In this document: positions 7,572 through 22,000 of the stretch, piece after piece
How positions within the stretch are numbered: position 1 is the first letter of the stretch
How the letters are laid out: every line of letters begins with the position of its first letter
NCBI RefSeq assembly: GCF_026898115.1
Contig: NZ_CP114036.1
Span: forward strand, 8,922,001 to 8,986,000
DNA from: Streptomyces sp. S465
GTDB lineage: Bacteria > Actinomycetota > Actinomycetes > Streptomycetales > Streptomycetaceae
Direction of reading: 5' to 3'
DNA: 64,000 bases
Made by a program: the position numbers and the translations under genes
The notes under the pieces: generated by a model
Told to the model about the DNA's origin: nothing
The model's input: the letters and a program-made list of their open reading frames with translations, nothing else
Databases searched by the model: none

Positions 7572-8405
7572 ATGGACGGCTACTCCGGCATCACCGCCCT
7601 CGTCACCGGGGCCTCGAAGGGGCTGGGCGAGGCGTACGCCCGCGAACTCGCCCGGCGCGGCGCCCGCCCCGTGCTCGTGGCCCGCTCCGGCGACGCGCTG
7701 CGCCGGGTCGCGGACACGATCCGGGAGGAGTACGGCGTCGAGGCCGCGACCGAGGCGGTCGACCTCGCGGCCCCCGACGGGGTGTCCCGCCTGATCGCGG
7801 AGCTGGACCGGCGCGGCCGCACCATCGATCTGCTGGTCAACAACGCGGGTGCGGGCACCGTCGGCCCATTCCTGGACTCGTCGCTGACGCGGCACGTCGA
7901 CTCCGTCGGACTGAACGTCGTCGCCCTGATGAGCCTGTGCCACCAGCTCGGCGGCCGGATGATCGCGCGGGGGACTGGCGGCATCATCAACGTGGCCTCC
8001 ACGGCCGCGTTCCAGTCCATGCCGTACCAGGCGAGTTACGCGGCGACGAAGGCGTTCGTGCTGTCCTTCACCGAAGCGCTCGCCGAGGAATTCCGCGGGG
8101 CCGGGGTGCGGGTCATGGCGGCCCACCCCGGGGCCACCGCCACGGGGTTCTTCGACGGCACGTCCGCCACCATGAAGCCGGCGTTCACCGACGCGCCCGG
8201 ACGCGTCGCGGCCAGGACCCTCGACGCCTTCGCCAAGGGTGCCGTCAACGCCTACCCGGGGCGTGCGAGCTTCCGCGCGACCACCTGGGCCGCCCGGGTG
8301 CTGCCCCGCACCACGGCCACGCGCCTGACGGCGCGTCTGAACCGCGCCATGGGCTTCGACCGCGCCCACGATCTCGACGCCCCGGTGGCCCCTCCGCGGT
8401 CGTGA
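7572..8405 (+). CDS. Short-chain dehydrogenase/reductase
   Basis: The product is 277 aa, with ATG at 7572 after AGGAAGAGAG. The Rossmann motif TGASKGLG is at about residues 12-19, NNAG at about 94-97, and the catalytic Ser (INVASTAAF) and YxxxK (YAATK) occur near residues 140-160. Fold and length match classical SDRs of the DltE/YqjQ-like group, which use NADP(H) on carbonyl substrates. It is the likely target of the divergent MarR protein through two palindromes. The substrate cannot be told from sequence. Confidence 0.88.
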   Translation: MDGYSGITALVTGASKGLGEAYARELARRGARPVLVARSGDALRRVADTIREEYGVEAATEAVDLAAPDGVSRLIAELDRRGRTIDLLVNNAGAGTVGPFLDSSLTRHVDSVGLNVVALMSLCHQLGGRMIARGTGGIINVASTAAFQSMPYQASYAATKAFVLSFTEALAEEFRGAGVRVMAAHPGATATGFFDGTSATMKPAFTDAPGRVAARTLDAFAKGAVNAYPGRASFRATTWAARVLPRTTATRLTARLNRAMGFDRAHDLDAPVAPPRS

Positions 8406-8453
8406 CCGCTCCTCGGCCGCCGGAGTGTCGGGCCCCCGGACTGACGCGGCCCA

Positions 8454-8795
8454 TCACTTCAGCGGGTCGTGACCCCAGTTCATGAGGGAGTAACGCCATC
8501 TGGTGTCGGTGACGTCCCCGCTGGGGCGCTGCTTGATGTGCCGGTGGACGTAACCGACGACCTTGCGCATATGGGCGATGTCCTCCTCGCCCAGGTCGGC
8601 CTTCCTGGTGTGCAGAAGCTCGACGATGCGACGCCCGGAGGCATGGCCGACGCTCTCGCCGCCATCGCTCTGTCCCACGCTCTTGGACTCGTCGGTGTCA
8701 AGCCATCTCTCCAGCTCCCCCGCGGTCATATTGACTGCCTCGCTGAACGCCTTCTGGGTGTCGTCCCGGTCGTGGCCCCGTTCTTTTGCGGCCAT
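8454..8795 (-). CDS. DUF3140 family protein
   Basis: The product is 113 aa; its ATG at 8795 overlaps the stop of the DUF2945 gene (ATGA), so translation is probably coupled. Recognisable segments are FSEAVNMTAGELERWLDTDESKSVG, then GRRIVELL, HMRKVVGYVHRHIKQRP and the end WRYSLMNWGHDP, as in small actinobacterial DUF3140 proteins. It is soluble and charged, without cysteine clusters or membrane segments. The function is unknown; these genes commonly sit with DUF2945 genes, as here, and a stress-related role has been suggested from such contexts. Confidence 0.85.
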   Translation of the reverse strand: MAAKERGHDRDDTQKAFSEAVNMTAGELERWLDTDESKSVGQSDGGESVGHASGRRIVELLHTRKADLGEEDIAHMRKVVGYVHRHIKQRPSGDVTDTRWRYSLMNWGHDPLK

Positions 8796-9022
8796 CACGA
8801 GCTCTTGCCCCGCTTCCGCAGGGCTCCCGGTTTGTGCACGGCCGAGCGACCGGACGTATCGCTTTCCACCTCGTACTGCGGTTCTTCCTCCGACGCGGCG
8901 ACGGTCCGGCCGGCTGCCCGGGTACGGCCGGTGATCTTCTTCTTGACCTTTCCGGTCACGTTCTGGCCGTGGCTCTTCCATGAGACTTTGTCGCCTTTGT
9001 GTGGTTTGTCCTTCTTGGGCAT
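8795..9022 (-). CDS. DUF2945 (hypervirulence-associated TUDOR-like) small protein
   Basis: The product is 75 aa, with ATG at 9022 after AGGAGAG on the minus strand. The first half, HKGDKVSWKSHGQNVTGKV, matches the short SH3/TUDOR-like barrel of DUF2945 (KGDxVxWxxxxG). A Lys/Arg-rich linker then leads to PQYEVESDTSGRSAVHKP and a basic end. Such proteins may bind nucleic acid or methylated ligands, but no function is proven. It is the first gene of a two-gene operon with the DUF3140 gene. The 240-bp gap to the divergent membrane gene must hold both promoters; I see no clear motif there. Confidence 0.85.
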   Translation of the reverse strand: MPKKDKPHKGDKVSWKSHGQNVTGKVKKKITGRTRAAGRTVAASEEEPQYEVESDTSGRSAVHKPGALRKRGKSS

Positions 9023-9262
9023 GACGCTCTCCTTCCGTCCTGTTTCCAGACTCGTGCAGGCGGCCCGAGGGTGCATCCCCGGATCGCCCGGCGATCTGGT
9101 GCGCACCGGATGGAAAGACCCTGGCGGTATGCGCGTTGTTGCCCGTAGAGTCGTGTCAGCTCTGGTTTGGCCCGTGGGTGGATGTTTCACGAGGCTCCCT
9201 CGGGGGCCGAGGGGCCGGTGGCCGGGGCACGGCACACACGCACTGATGTCGCGGGGGGCCTC

Positions 9263-10987
9263 ATGGCGGATACGAGGCGTGAGCACGGTACGGACGATGC
9301 GGCGGGCCGTCGAGCGCATGGGCACGCGCCGCCGCCCGGGAAGCCCGTCGCGCCGCCTCGGCCGGCCTCCGCGCCGCGGGGCGGTATCCGGACCGAGGCC
9401 ACCCGGCTGCTGTGCGCGGGCGTCTACTTCGACAGCGAGTATCGCCGCCGTGTGATCGAGGAGCTGGTCCAGCACGAGGAGCGCCCGATCGCCCCCTCGC
9501 TCGGCATCGACGCGTTACCCGTCCTCGTGCACGCGCTGCGCGCCCGTCGGAAGGAAGCGGAGACCGCGCTCGTCCTGCTGGCGATCTGGACCGTGTTCAT
9601 CGGGCTCGGCGTGGCCGGGGTCGGTTCGGAGACGATGCTTCCGGTCCCCTGGTGGCTGGCCTACATGCTGGTGTGCTTCCTCCTGGGAAGCGTACGCTCC
9701 GGGACCGGGCTCGGCGTGGCGGTCTTCACCCTCGACCGCTCCATGGTCAAACGGGCCACCCGTGGGCGGTTGCGGATGCTGCTGCCGCTCATGCCCCTGT
9801 TGATAGCTCTGCTCTACTGGGTGAGTGCGCTGTTCGCACTCTTCAGCGGTGCCCACGCCTGGGTGAGCGTGGTGTTCCCGTTCCTGCTGGTGCTGCCCGT
9901 GTGGGCGTATCGCGCACATGTCTCGGCCGTCATGCGCGACGAGCTGGGCCCGGAGACGTTCTTCCGGGCGCCTCGCGAGACAGTGCCGCCCACCCCCGGC
10001 TACCGGCGCATCGCCGAGGCCATCGACCGCGAGCAGTATGCGGTGCTCACGATCTACGACCCGTTCCGGCCCTTCATCGGCGCCGGGCGGCCGTACCGGG
10101 AGCCCTGGTCGCTGGTGATGGAGCTGAAGGAGCGGACCTCACCCGCGAAGGACGACAAGGGCGCGGAGCCGACGGCCGGGCGGGGCGCGCGACTCACCGG
10201 CCGCGAGGTCATCGACCTCATCAAACCGCGGCTGGAGGAGTTGCGCACCGCGGCGGCGGCCACCAGCCGCGACCGGCTCTGCGCCCTGGAGATCGAAGAA
10301 TTCGTCTATCTGCCGTCCGGACTGGCCCGCTGGGAGGTCGCCTACGATCCGGCCGCCACCCGGCGGCACCTCGATGAGGCCGTGGGAGAGGGCGGCGAGG
10401 CGCGCCGCCACTTCCTGCGCATCCGGGTCGGGGCATGGGACGAGCAGGTCGTGGTCTCGGTGCTGGTGCGCGTCCACACCCAGGGCGGGATGCTCGTCCT
10501 GGAGGTCGTACCGCACGTACTGACCCCGGTGCGGCCGGAGTTCAGGGCCGTGGACGTGATCGAGGCGCGGGGCGAGGACGACCTCCTGCGTGAGGCCGTG
10601 CGTGGTCTGCTCGCGACCCCGACCGCGAACTTCGCCGCCGGAACGTCGCTGATCCGTACCGGCGTCGCCGTCTTCCGCACCTGGCTGGCCAACCCCCGGC
10701 GCGCGCTGCCGGACGCGCCGGCCACGTCCGTACGGGAGTTGGGGAGCACGACCGACCTGTCGGTGTTCCAGGAGATGGACGTCAGACGGTATGTGAGGAC
10801 GGTGCAGGACCGGATCGCGAGCGGCGTCCGGGAGTCACTGCGGGTGAACGGCTACGAAACCGGTGACTTCGAGCAGCAGGTCGTGAACGTGAGCGGCGGT
10901 GGGGTCTTCATCGGCGCGATGAGCGGTGGTGCGGTCGCGACGGGGGAGGGAGCCTCGGCGGCGCACACGGAAGGCGGTAAGAAGTGA
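9263..10987 (+). CDS. Four-helix membrane protein with C-terminal Gly-rich RHIM-like motif
   Basis: The product is 574 aa; I chose ATG 9263 (MADTRREHG), although the frame is open further upstream. Hydrophobic helices lie near residues 101-120, 128-145, 171-193 and 200-218. The remaining 350 residues are soluble and probably cytoplasmic, with no domain I can name. The last 40 residues hold GGGVFIGAMSGGAVATGEGA, closely matching two copies in the next gene. The core VFIG resembles the I/V-x-I/V-G core of RHIM-like amyloid motifs. The stop overlaps the next start (TGATG). A TTA codon at 9515-9517 suggests bldA control. Membrane sensing with a C-terminal signalling tail is inferred. Confidence 0.75.
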   Translation: MADTRREHGTDDAAGRRAHGHAPPPGKPVAPPRPASAPRGGIRTEATRLLCAGVYFDSEYRRRVIEELVQHEERPIAPSLGIDALPVLVHALRARRKEAETALVLLAIWTVFIGLGVAGVGSETMLPVPWWLAYMLVCFLLGSVRSGTGLGVAVFTLDRSMVKRATRGRLRMLLPLMPLLIALLYWVSALFALFSGAHAWVSVVFPFLLVLPVWAYRAHVSAVMRDELGPETFFRAPRETVPPTPGYRRIAEAIDREQYAVLTIYDPFRPFIGAGRPYREPWSLVMELKERTSPAKDDKGAEPTAGRGARLTGREVIDLIKPRLEELRTAAAATSRDRLCALEIEEFVYLPSGLARWEVAYDPAATRRHLDEAVGEGGEARRHFLRIRVGAWDEQVVVSVLVRVHTQGGMLVLEVVPHVLTPVRPEFRAVDVIEARGEDDLLREAVRGLLATPTANFAAGTSLIRTGVAVFRTWLANPRRALPDAPATSVRELGSTTDLSVFQEMDVRRYVRTVQDRIASGVRESLRVNGYETGDFEQQVVNVSGGGVFIGAMSGGAVATGEGASAAHTEGGKK

Positions 10988-11574
10988 TGGCAGTACACCG
11001 GGAAACACCGGACGAGGAGCAGAGCGCGGGGTCCGGCCGCACCGACGCGCACACTCCCTCTGCGGAAAGCGCAGGGAGTGCGGGAAGTGCGGGAGGGATC
11101 TCGATCGGCCTGCTGGCCGGTGGTGTGGTGGCGAGCGGGGAAGGAGCGTCCGCGGAGGACCGCTCATTGCGGATCGGGGCGCCGGTCCCCCTCCCGGCCT
11201 CGTCCGAGGGTCTGTCCGCGCCCGCACCCGTCCCCGGCGGCATCGGCATCGGCGCGATGACCGGGGGCGCGGTGGCGTCGGGTAAGGGCGCGAAGGCCGT
11301 GTCCGCCGCCACCCAGGTCATCGACGCATCGTCCGACCTCCAGGCCACCATCAGCACGCTGCGCGAGCAGCTGACCCTGCTCGCACCCACGGCCGAGGTC
11401 GCGACGGTGGACGCCCAACTGGCCGCGGCGGAGGAGGAGATATCCGAAACCCGCCAGGTGAGCCGTGACCGGTTGCAGTGGCTGCGGGACCGGTTGTCGC
11501 TCGGTGCCACGGCCGCGGCGGGGCTCGCTTCGGCCGCCGCCGTGGTCCAGGCCATCGACCAACTGGCCGGCTAG
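10987..11574 (+). CDS. Small protein with two Gly-rich RHIM-like motifs and a coiled coil
   Basis: The product is 195 aa; ATG 10987 is embedded in the stop of the upstream gene. Two copies of the same motif occur: GGISIGLLAGGVVASGEGA at about residues 36-54 and GGIGIGAMTGGAVASGKGA at about 84-102. They are separated by a Pro-rich linker. The C-terminal half is helical and heptad-like (LREQLTLLAPTAEV, AQLAAAEEEISETRQVSRDRLQWLRDRL), ending in an Ala-rich helix that could touch the membrane. Shared motifs in adjacent genes recall bacterial amyloid signalling pairs, in which one motif templates the other. No enzymatic domain is seen. Confidence 0.7.
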   Translation: MAVHRETPDEEQSAGSGRTDAHTPSAESAGSAGSAGGISIGLLAGGVVASGEGASAEDRSLRIGAPVPLPASSEGLSAPAPVPGGIGIGAMTGGAVASGKGAKAVSAATQVIDASSDLQATISTLREQLTLLAPTAEVATVDAQLAAAEEEISETRQVSRDRLQWLRDRLSLGATAAAGLASAAAVVQAIDQLAG

Positions 11575-11589
11575 AGAGCGCGGGGCGCC

Positions 11590-12201
11590 ATGAGCAACTG
11601 GGACGCCAACGCGCAGCGTTGGGTGCAGAGCCCGTCGTCGTCCGGGGGCGGCCCCGGTGTGCCGCCGCCGGACGACGGTTCCCAACGCCTGCTGATCGTG
11701 GCGATCGTCACGCTGCTGCTGTGCGCGGCGGCGGGCACCGGCATCTGGATGTTGGCACACCACCAGGGCGGCGGCAGCCCCCGACAGGAGGCGCCGCTGC
11801 TCACGCCGTCGGACATGGCGACGGACACCTGGACGGCGACGCCGGCGTTCCCGGAGACGGACGAGCCGTCCCCGACGGACTGGCCGTCCCCCGAGGCGAC
11901 CCCTTCGGCCGACGACGGGCCGGATGCCACGGTGACGAGCTACTTCGACGCGATCAACGAGGGTGACTACACCACCGCCTGGAACCTCGGTGGCAAGAAC
12001 CTCGACAACAGCTATTCCGCGTTCGTCTCCGGCTTCTCCGAGACCCAGCGCGACGAGGTCACCATCGTGTCCGTCCAGGGCGACACCGTGTCCGTGGACC
12101 TGGTCTCCTTCCAGACGGACGGCACCCAGCGCAGCTTCACCGGCACCTACACCGTGCGCGACGGTGTCATCACCGAAGCCGATATGCGGAGGACGAGCTG
12201 A
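11590..12201 (+). CDS. Membrane-anchored extracytoplasmic protein
   Basis: The product is 203 aa, with ATG 11590 only 15 bp after the upstream stop; it is the third gene of the operon. Residues 1-31 are cytoplasmic and Pro/Gly-rich; about 33-54 form one membrane helix (LLIVAIVTLLLCAAAGTGIWML). An acidic Thr/Pro-rich linker leads to a compact domain at about 112-203 (TVTSYFDAINEGDYTTAWNL ... FTGTYTVRDGVITEADM). That domain looks like the NTF2/DUF4878-like fold common in actinobacterial envelope proteins. It may be the outside partner of the four-helix protein. Confidence 0.75.
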   Translation: MSNWDANAQRWVQSPSSSGGGPGVPPPDDGSQRLLIVAIVTLLLCAAAGTGIWMLAHHQGGGSPRQEAPLLTPSDMATDTWTATPAFPETDEPSPTDWPSPEATPSADDGPDATVTSYFDAINEGDYTTAWNLGGKNLDNSYSAFVSGFSETQRDEVTIVSVQGDTVSVDLVSFQTDGTQRSFTGTYTVRDGVITEADMRRTS

Positions 12202-12276
12202 GCCTCGGGGTGGCGTCCGTCGCGCGGCGGTCGCCCTGGCCGGCGACGCTCTTGGCGTGGAGGGATGGTCGGTGCG

Positions 12277-12984
12277 ATGACAGCGGATGAACGCAGGACA
12301 CGGGTCCGGGAGGTACGCCGCCGGCTCGCGCAGGAGGGGCCGCCGTGGACGCGGGGCTTCGCGGCGGACTTCCCGACGGTCACCGTGCCCGAGCGCGATT
12401 GCGACCAACTGCGCGACGTGCTGATCTCCGAGGGCGCGCAGACGGTCGTCGAGGTCGGTCTCGCCTACGCCAGTTCCGCCCTCGCGATCGGTGAGGCGCT
12501 GGTCACGGTCGCCCCGCCGCGTCCCCGGCACATCATCATCGACCCGTTCCAAGAACGTGAGTGGTCGAACGCGGGCTGGGACCTGCTGCGCTCCGCGGGA
12601 CTGGACGCGATCGCCTCGCTCATGCTCGCTCCTTCGTCGATCGCGCTCCCGCAACTCCTCACCGAGGGTCTGGTCGCCGACGCGGCCTTCGTGGACGGCA
12701 GTCACCGGTTCCACGAAGTCTTCGTCGATTTCTACTATCTGCGTAAGATCGTCCGGCCCGGCGGGCTGATCGTCATCGATGACGCCTGGGCGCCGTCAGT
12801 GCGCACCGCCCTGCGGTACTACGAGCGGAACCTGGGGTGGACGGTCATCCCCGACGCCTTCCCCGACGGAACCCTGATGAAGGCCGCCGCCGACCCTCGG
12901 GCCGCATCAGTGCCCCGGTGCCAGGCCATCCGCTTGCCTGATCCGTCGTTTGAGCCGCCCTTCGAAGAGTTCCACGCCTTCTGA
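12277..12984 (+). CDS. Class I SAM-dependent methyltransferase (CmcI/Methyltransf_24-like)
   Basis: The product is 235 aa from ATG 12277; an in-frame ATG at 12265 abuts GGAGGG, so the 12277 start has more usual spacing. VVEVGLAYASSALAIGEAL is the SAM-binding first strand/loop. HIIIDPFQ carries the acidic residue after strand 2, and DAAFVDGSHRFHEVFVDF with GGLIVIDDAW is typical of the class-24 methyltransferases related to CmcI and to O-methyltransferases that use a metal. The substrate is unknown. It stands alone between the membrane operon and the convergent glutaredoxin-like gene. Confidence 0.82.
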   Translation: MTADERRTRVREVRRRLAQEGPPWTRGFAADFPTVTVPERDCDQLRDVLISEGAQTVVEVGLAYASSALAIGEALVTVAPPRPRHIIIDPFQEREWSNAGWDLLRSAGLDAIASLMLAPSSIALPQLLTEGLVADAAFVDGSHRFHEVFVDFYYLRKIVRPGGLIVIDDAWAPSVRTALRYYERNLGWTVIPDAFPDGTLMKAAADPRAASVPRCQAIRLPDPSFEPPFEEFHAF

Positions 12985-12993
12985 GCTTGTCGG

Positions 12994-13434
12994 TCAACCT
13001 CCGTCCGCGTCGAGCTGTGCGCGCACCCATGCGGGATCGGGGTTGACATGCGGCCGGCCCGCCATGAGGACGGTCGGTACGGTCTCATTGCCGTCGTTGG
13101 CCGCCCGCACCGCTGCCGCTCCAGCCGGATCACGCCAGATGTCGACCCAGTGCAGCCGGTCGGCCCTGCGGCCCAACCGGATACGCAGCCGCAGACAGTA
13201 CCGACAGCCCGACCGCCAGAAGACGACCGGCCGGCCGTCGACCGCGCTGCGGCGTTGTGCCTCCAGCGCACCGATCGACCTCGGGAAGATCAGAGGCGAG
13301 TTCACGCCCGCGAGCAGCGCGAACACCAGCAGGAGCGTTACGGCCTCGCCGGGGCTCCCGCTGGAGAACAGGCCGGCCGCGACGACTGAGCCGCAGAGTA
13401 CGAGCAGTATGGGCAAGGTCCAAGCGCGCGTCAT
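12994..13434 (-). CDS. Membrane-anchored glutaredoxin/mycoredoxin-like protein
   Basis: The product is 146 aa, with ATG at 13434. Two hydrophobic segments occupy about residues 5-22 and 30-47. A thioredoxin fold follows: RPVVFWRSGCRYCLRLRIRL contains the CxxC active site (CRYC), and ETVPTVLMAG provides the cis-Pro loop (TVPT). HVNPDPAWV near the end fits the mycoredoxin family. It probably reduces mixed disulfides with mycothiol at the membrane. It converges on the methyltransferase gene (9 bp apart). Confidence 0.83.
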   Translation of the reverse strand: MTRAWTLPILLVLCGSVVAAGLFSSGSPGEAVTLLLVFALLAGVNSPLIFPRSIGALEAQRRSAVDGRPVVFWRSGCRYCLRLRIRLGRRADRLHWVDIWRDPAGAAAVRAANDGNETVPTVLMAGRPHVNPDPAWVRAQLDADGG

Positions 13435-13924
13435 AATGACGCAGGCTATCGAGGTCGAGGAGACGTGCGGGCGGGCGCCGCGGTTCAGGCAACGTTCCTA
13501 TTCGGACATCGTCCGATAAGTGCGACGATCAACTCCGGCCAGCGTTGCAGGCCACCCACCGAAAGGATCGTCGCGGAGCGAGCACGACGGTAGGGATCTG
13601 GCCACCGGTGCGAAGACCTTATTGATTACGATCGCCTATCGGTGCAAAGTCTTTTAGGACCAAGCACGGATGCTGCGTCCACGGCATGACGCAGCTCCTC
13701 TACGACTGGCACCTAGGCGTCCGCGGCAAGCGATGACGCCGGCGCTTCACTGGGACACCGGACCTCGTCCCGCTGCGTACTGCGCACGTCGATGGCACCA
13801 CCTGTCCGTACCCCCGGATCCGTTGAACAGCGCACGTACCACCTCGCGGCCATCGTGTACGGACGCCCGTGAGGTGGGCCGGCACGTCGTGCACCCCTCC
13901 TCTGGATCGGTAGGAGACCCCGAG
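13435..13924. promoter_or_regulatory. 490-bp intergenic region upstream of the NRPS operon
   Basis: No gene is supported here. It contains a palindrome at 13502-13516 (TCGGAC ATC GTCCGA) beside the glutaredoxin-like start. It also has two similar direct repeats, CGGTGCGAAGACCTTA near 13606 and CGGTGCAAAGTCTTTTA near 13640, in a stretch of lower GC. The repeats, 34 bp apart, are candidate activator sites for the NRPS promoter. Confidence 0.5.
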
Positions 13925-19078
<5,154 letters not shown>

Positions 19079-19079
19079 G

Positions 19080-22000
19080 ATGAGCGCTTTCTGGCAGCCC
19101 ATCGTCCGGGCCGGCGAGCCGACGGCACCGCTGTCGGCCGGTCAGCGGTCCCTGTGGTTCCTCGACCGGTGGGCACCGGGCACGGCCACCTACAACCTGC
19201 CCTGGGTCCAGCGGCTGAGCGGGCGCCTCGACCCGGCTCTGGTGGAGCGCGCCCTGCGCGGTGTCGTCGAGCGGCACGAGGCGCTGCGCACGGTGTTCTC
19301 CGCGGCGCTCGGGGAGCCGAGGCAGGTGGTCCGCGCGGAGGCCGAGGTGCCGTTCACGGTGCGCGACCTCACCGAGGAGCCGGATCCGGAATCCCGGTCG
19401 GCGCTGCTGCTGCACGATGTGGTGCGCCGGCCGTTCGACCTGGAGCGGGGGCCGCTTCTGCGCGGCTGCCTGCTCAAGACGGGGCAGGACCGGTGGATCC
19501 TGGCAGTGGTCTTCCACCACATCATCTGGGACGAGCTGTCCACGGCCGTCTTCGAGCGGGAGCTGGCCGAGCTGTACACCGCCGCCGAGCACGGCCGGCC
19601 ACCGGCCCTGGAACCCCTTCCGGTGCAGTTCACCGACTACGCCCGCTGGCAGCGGGAGCGGATGACCGGGGCCGCCTACGAGCGCGAACTGAAGTACTGG
19701 GAAGAGCGGCTCGGCGACGCGCCGGAGTCGTTGGCCCTGCCCACCGACCGGCGCCGTCCCGCGGCCCAGACCTTCCGCGGTGCCACGGCCACCGTGCCGC
19801 TCCCCGGGGACCTGCTGGACCGGACGCGCGAGGTGGCGCGGCACGAGGGCGCCACCGGCTTCATGGTGCTGCTGGCCGCGTTCGCCGCCCTCGTGCACCG
19901 GCACACCGGCCAGAGCGACCTGGTGCTCGGCACCCCGGTGGCCGGCCGGGACCGGCTGGAACTCGAGGGTCTGCTCGGATACTTCGTCAACATGCTTCCG
20001 CTGCGGATCGACACCGGGGCGGAGCCGACCTTCAGACACCTGCTGGAGCGGGTCCGCGACGGTGTACTGGAGGACTTCGACCACCAGGACGTGCCGTTCC
20101 AGGCCGTGGTGGACCGGGTGCTCGCCGGCCGGCCGGCCGGCCACTCCCCGTTGGTCCACGTGGTCTTCGGCTACCACGACGGCCGGGGTGCGGACCGGTT
20201 GCGCCTCGGTGACGCGATCGGCCACCCGGTGCCCACCGACACCGGCACCGCCAAGTTCGACCTGATCTGGTCGGTCTGTGACGAGGACACGGGGGCGCGG
20301 CTCGAGGTCGAGTACAACACCGACCTCTTCGACGAGGCGACCGTGGTGCGCATGGCGCGGCGCTGGGTGAGGCTGCTGGACGCGGTGCTGGCCGACCCCG
20401 AGGCCGGCATCGCCCGTGTCGACCTGCTCACCGACGAGGACCGCGCGGTGGTCCAGCCGGTGGCCGCGCCCCGGGTGCCGGCCGGCGCCAGACTGCACGA
20501 AACCTTCGAACGGATCGTGGCCGCACACCCCGAGCACATCGCCGTCAGCCACGGCGAGGAGCGCCTCACCTACGCGCAGCTGAACGCCCGAGCGAACCGG
20601 CTGGCCCGGTTCCTGCGATCGCGTGGCATCGAGCGGGGAGACCGGGTCGGGCTGTCGCTGGAGCGCGGTCCTGCCCAGGTCGAAGCGGTGCTCGCGGTGC
20701 TCAAGGCGGGAGCCGCCTACGTACCTGTCAACCCCGCCGACCCGGTCGACCGGCAGGAGCTGGTCTTCGGTGACGCGCGGGTCCGGCTGGTGCTGCGGGA
20801 CGAGGACGTGGCCGCCGCGGCGGCATCCCGGACGTGGCCGGAGGGGAACCTGTCCCTCGCGGGCTCGGCCGAGGACTCCGCGTATGTGATCTTCACCTCG
20901 GGTTCCACCGGGCGCCCCAAGGGGGTGGAGGTGGCACACCGCAACGTGACCGCCCTCTTCGAGGCGGCGGCCGGGAGGTTCGGTTTCCACGCGGACGACG
21001 TGTGGACCGCGTTCCACTCCTATGCCTTCGACTTCTCCGTATGGGAGATGTGGGGGGCCCTGCTGTACGGAGGACGGTTGGTCGTGGTGCCCCTGGCGAC
21101 CGCGCGGGCACCCGGGCGGTTCGCCGAACTGCTGGTGCGCGAACGGGTCACCGTCGTCAGCCAGACCCCGTCCGCGCTGGCCCAGCTGACCTCCGCGCTG
21201 GCCGACATCCCCGTTCCGGCCGAGGACCTGCGGTGGGTGGTGCTGGGCGGCGAGGCGTTGCAGCCGCACCACGTCGCCACCTGGTTCGAACGGGCCAAGG
21301 CCCCGGCGGCCCGGCTGTGCAACATGTACGGGATCACCGAGACCACCGTGCACGTGACCGCGCATCACATCGAGTCCGCGGGCTCCTTCGAGCACAGCGT
21401 CATCGGCCGCCCGCTGCCGCACCTGTCCGTCGCGGTGCTCGACCCGCACGGTGCGCCGGTGCCGATCGGTGTGGTGGGCGAAATGGTGGTCGGCGGGGCC
21501 GGTGTGGCCAAGGGCTACGTGGGCAATCCCCGGCTGACCGCGCACCGGTTCGCTCCCGGACCGGTGCCCGGGGACACCTCACCGTGGTATCGCACCGGCG
21601 ACCTGGCCCGGTGGCGCGGGGACGGCACCCTGGAGTACCACGGCCGCGGCGACGACCAGGTGAAGATCCGCGGCTTCAGGATCGAGCCGGGCGAGATCCG
21701 CCATGCGCTCCTGGCACACCCGCAGGTCCACGACTGCGCGGTGGTCGCGCACCAGGACCCGGACGCCCCGCCCCACCTGGTCGCCTACGTGGTGGGCGAG
21801 GCCGGCGCCGCCGAGGTCCGCGCCTTCCTCGGCGCGCGGCTCCCGGCCCACCTGGTGCCGTCCATCGTCATGTCGCTGGACGAACTGCCGCTGACCTCCA
21901 ACGGCAAGGTGGACCGGCGTGCGCTGCCCCGGCCCCGGGCCGAGGCCGAGCGCGGCACCGGGCACACCGCACCGGAGACCGACGCGGAGCGGCTGGTGGC

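Noticed and set aside
6498..8369. Very long minus-strand frame over the EamA remnant and SDR gene
   Set aside because: It has no domain signature, and its Gly/Arg/Pro-rich product is typical of the mirror frame of high-GC genes. The MarR and SDR genes explain the region.
13670..13924. Upstream extension of NRPS1 by 85 residues
   Set aside because: The added stretch has no A-domain homology, and the ATG at 13925 has a well-spaced AGGAGA.
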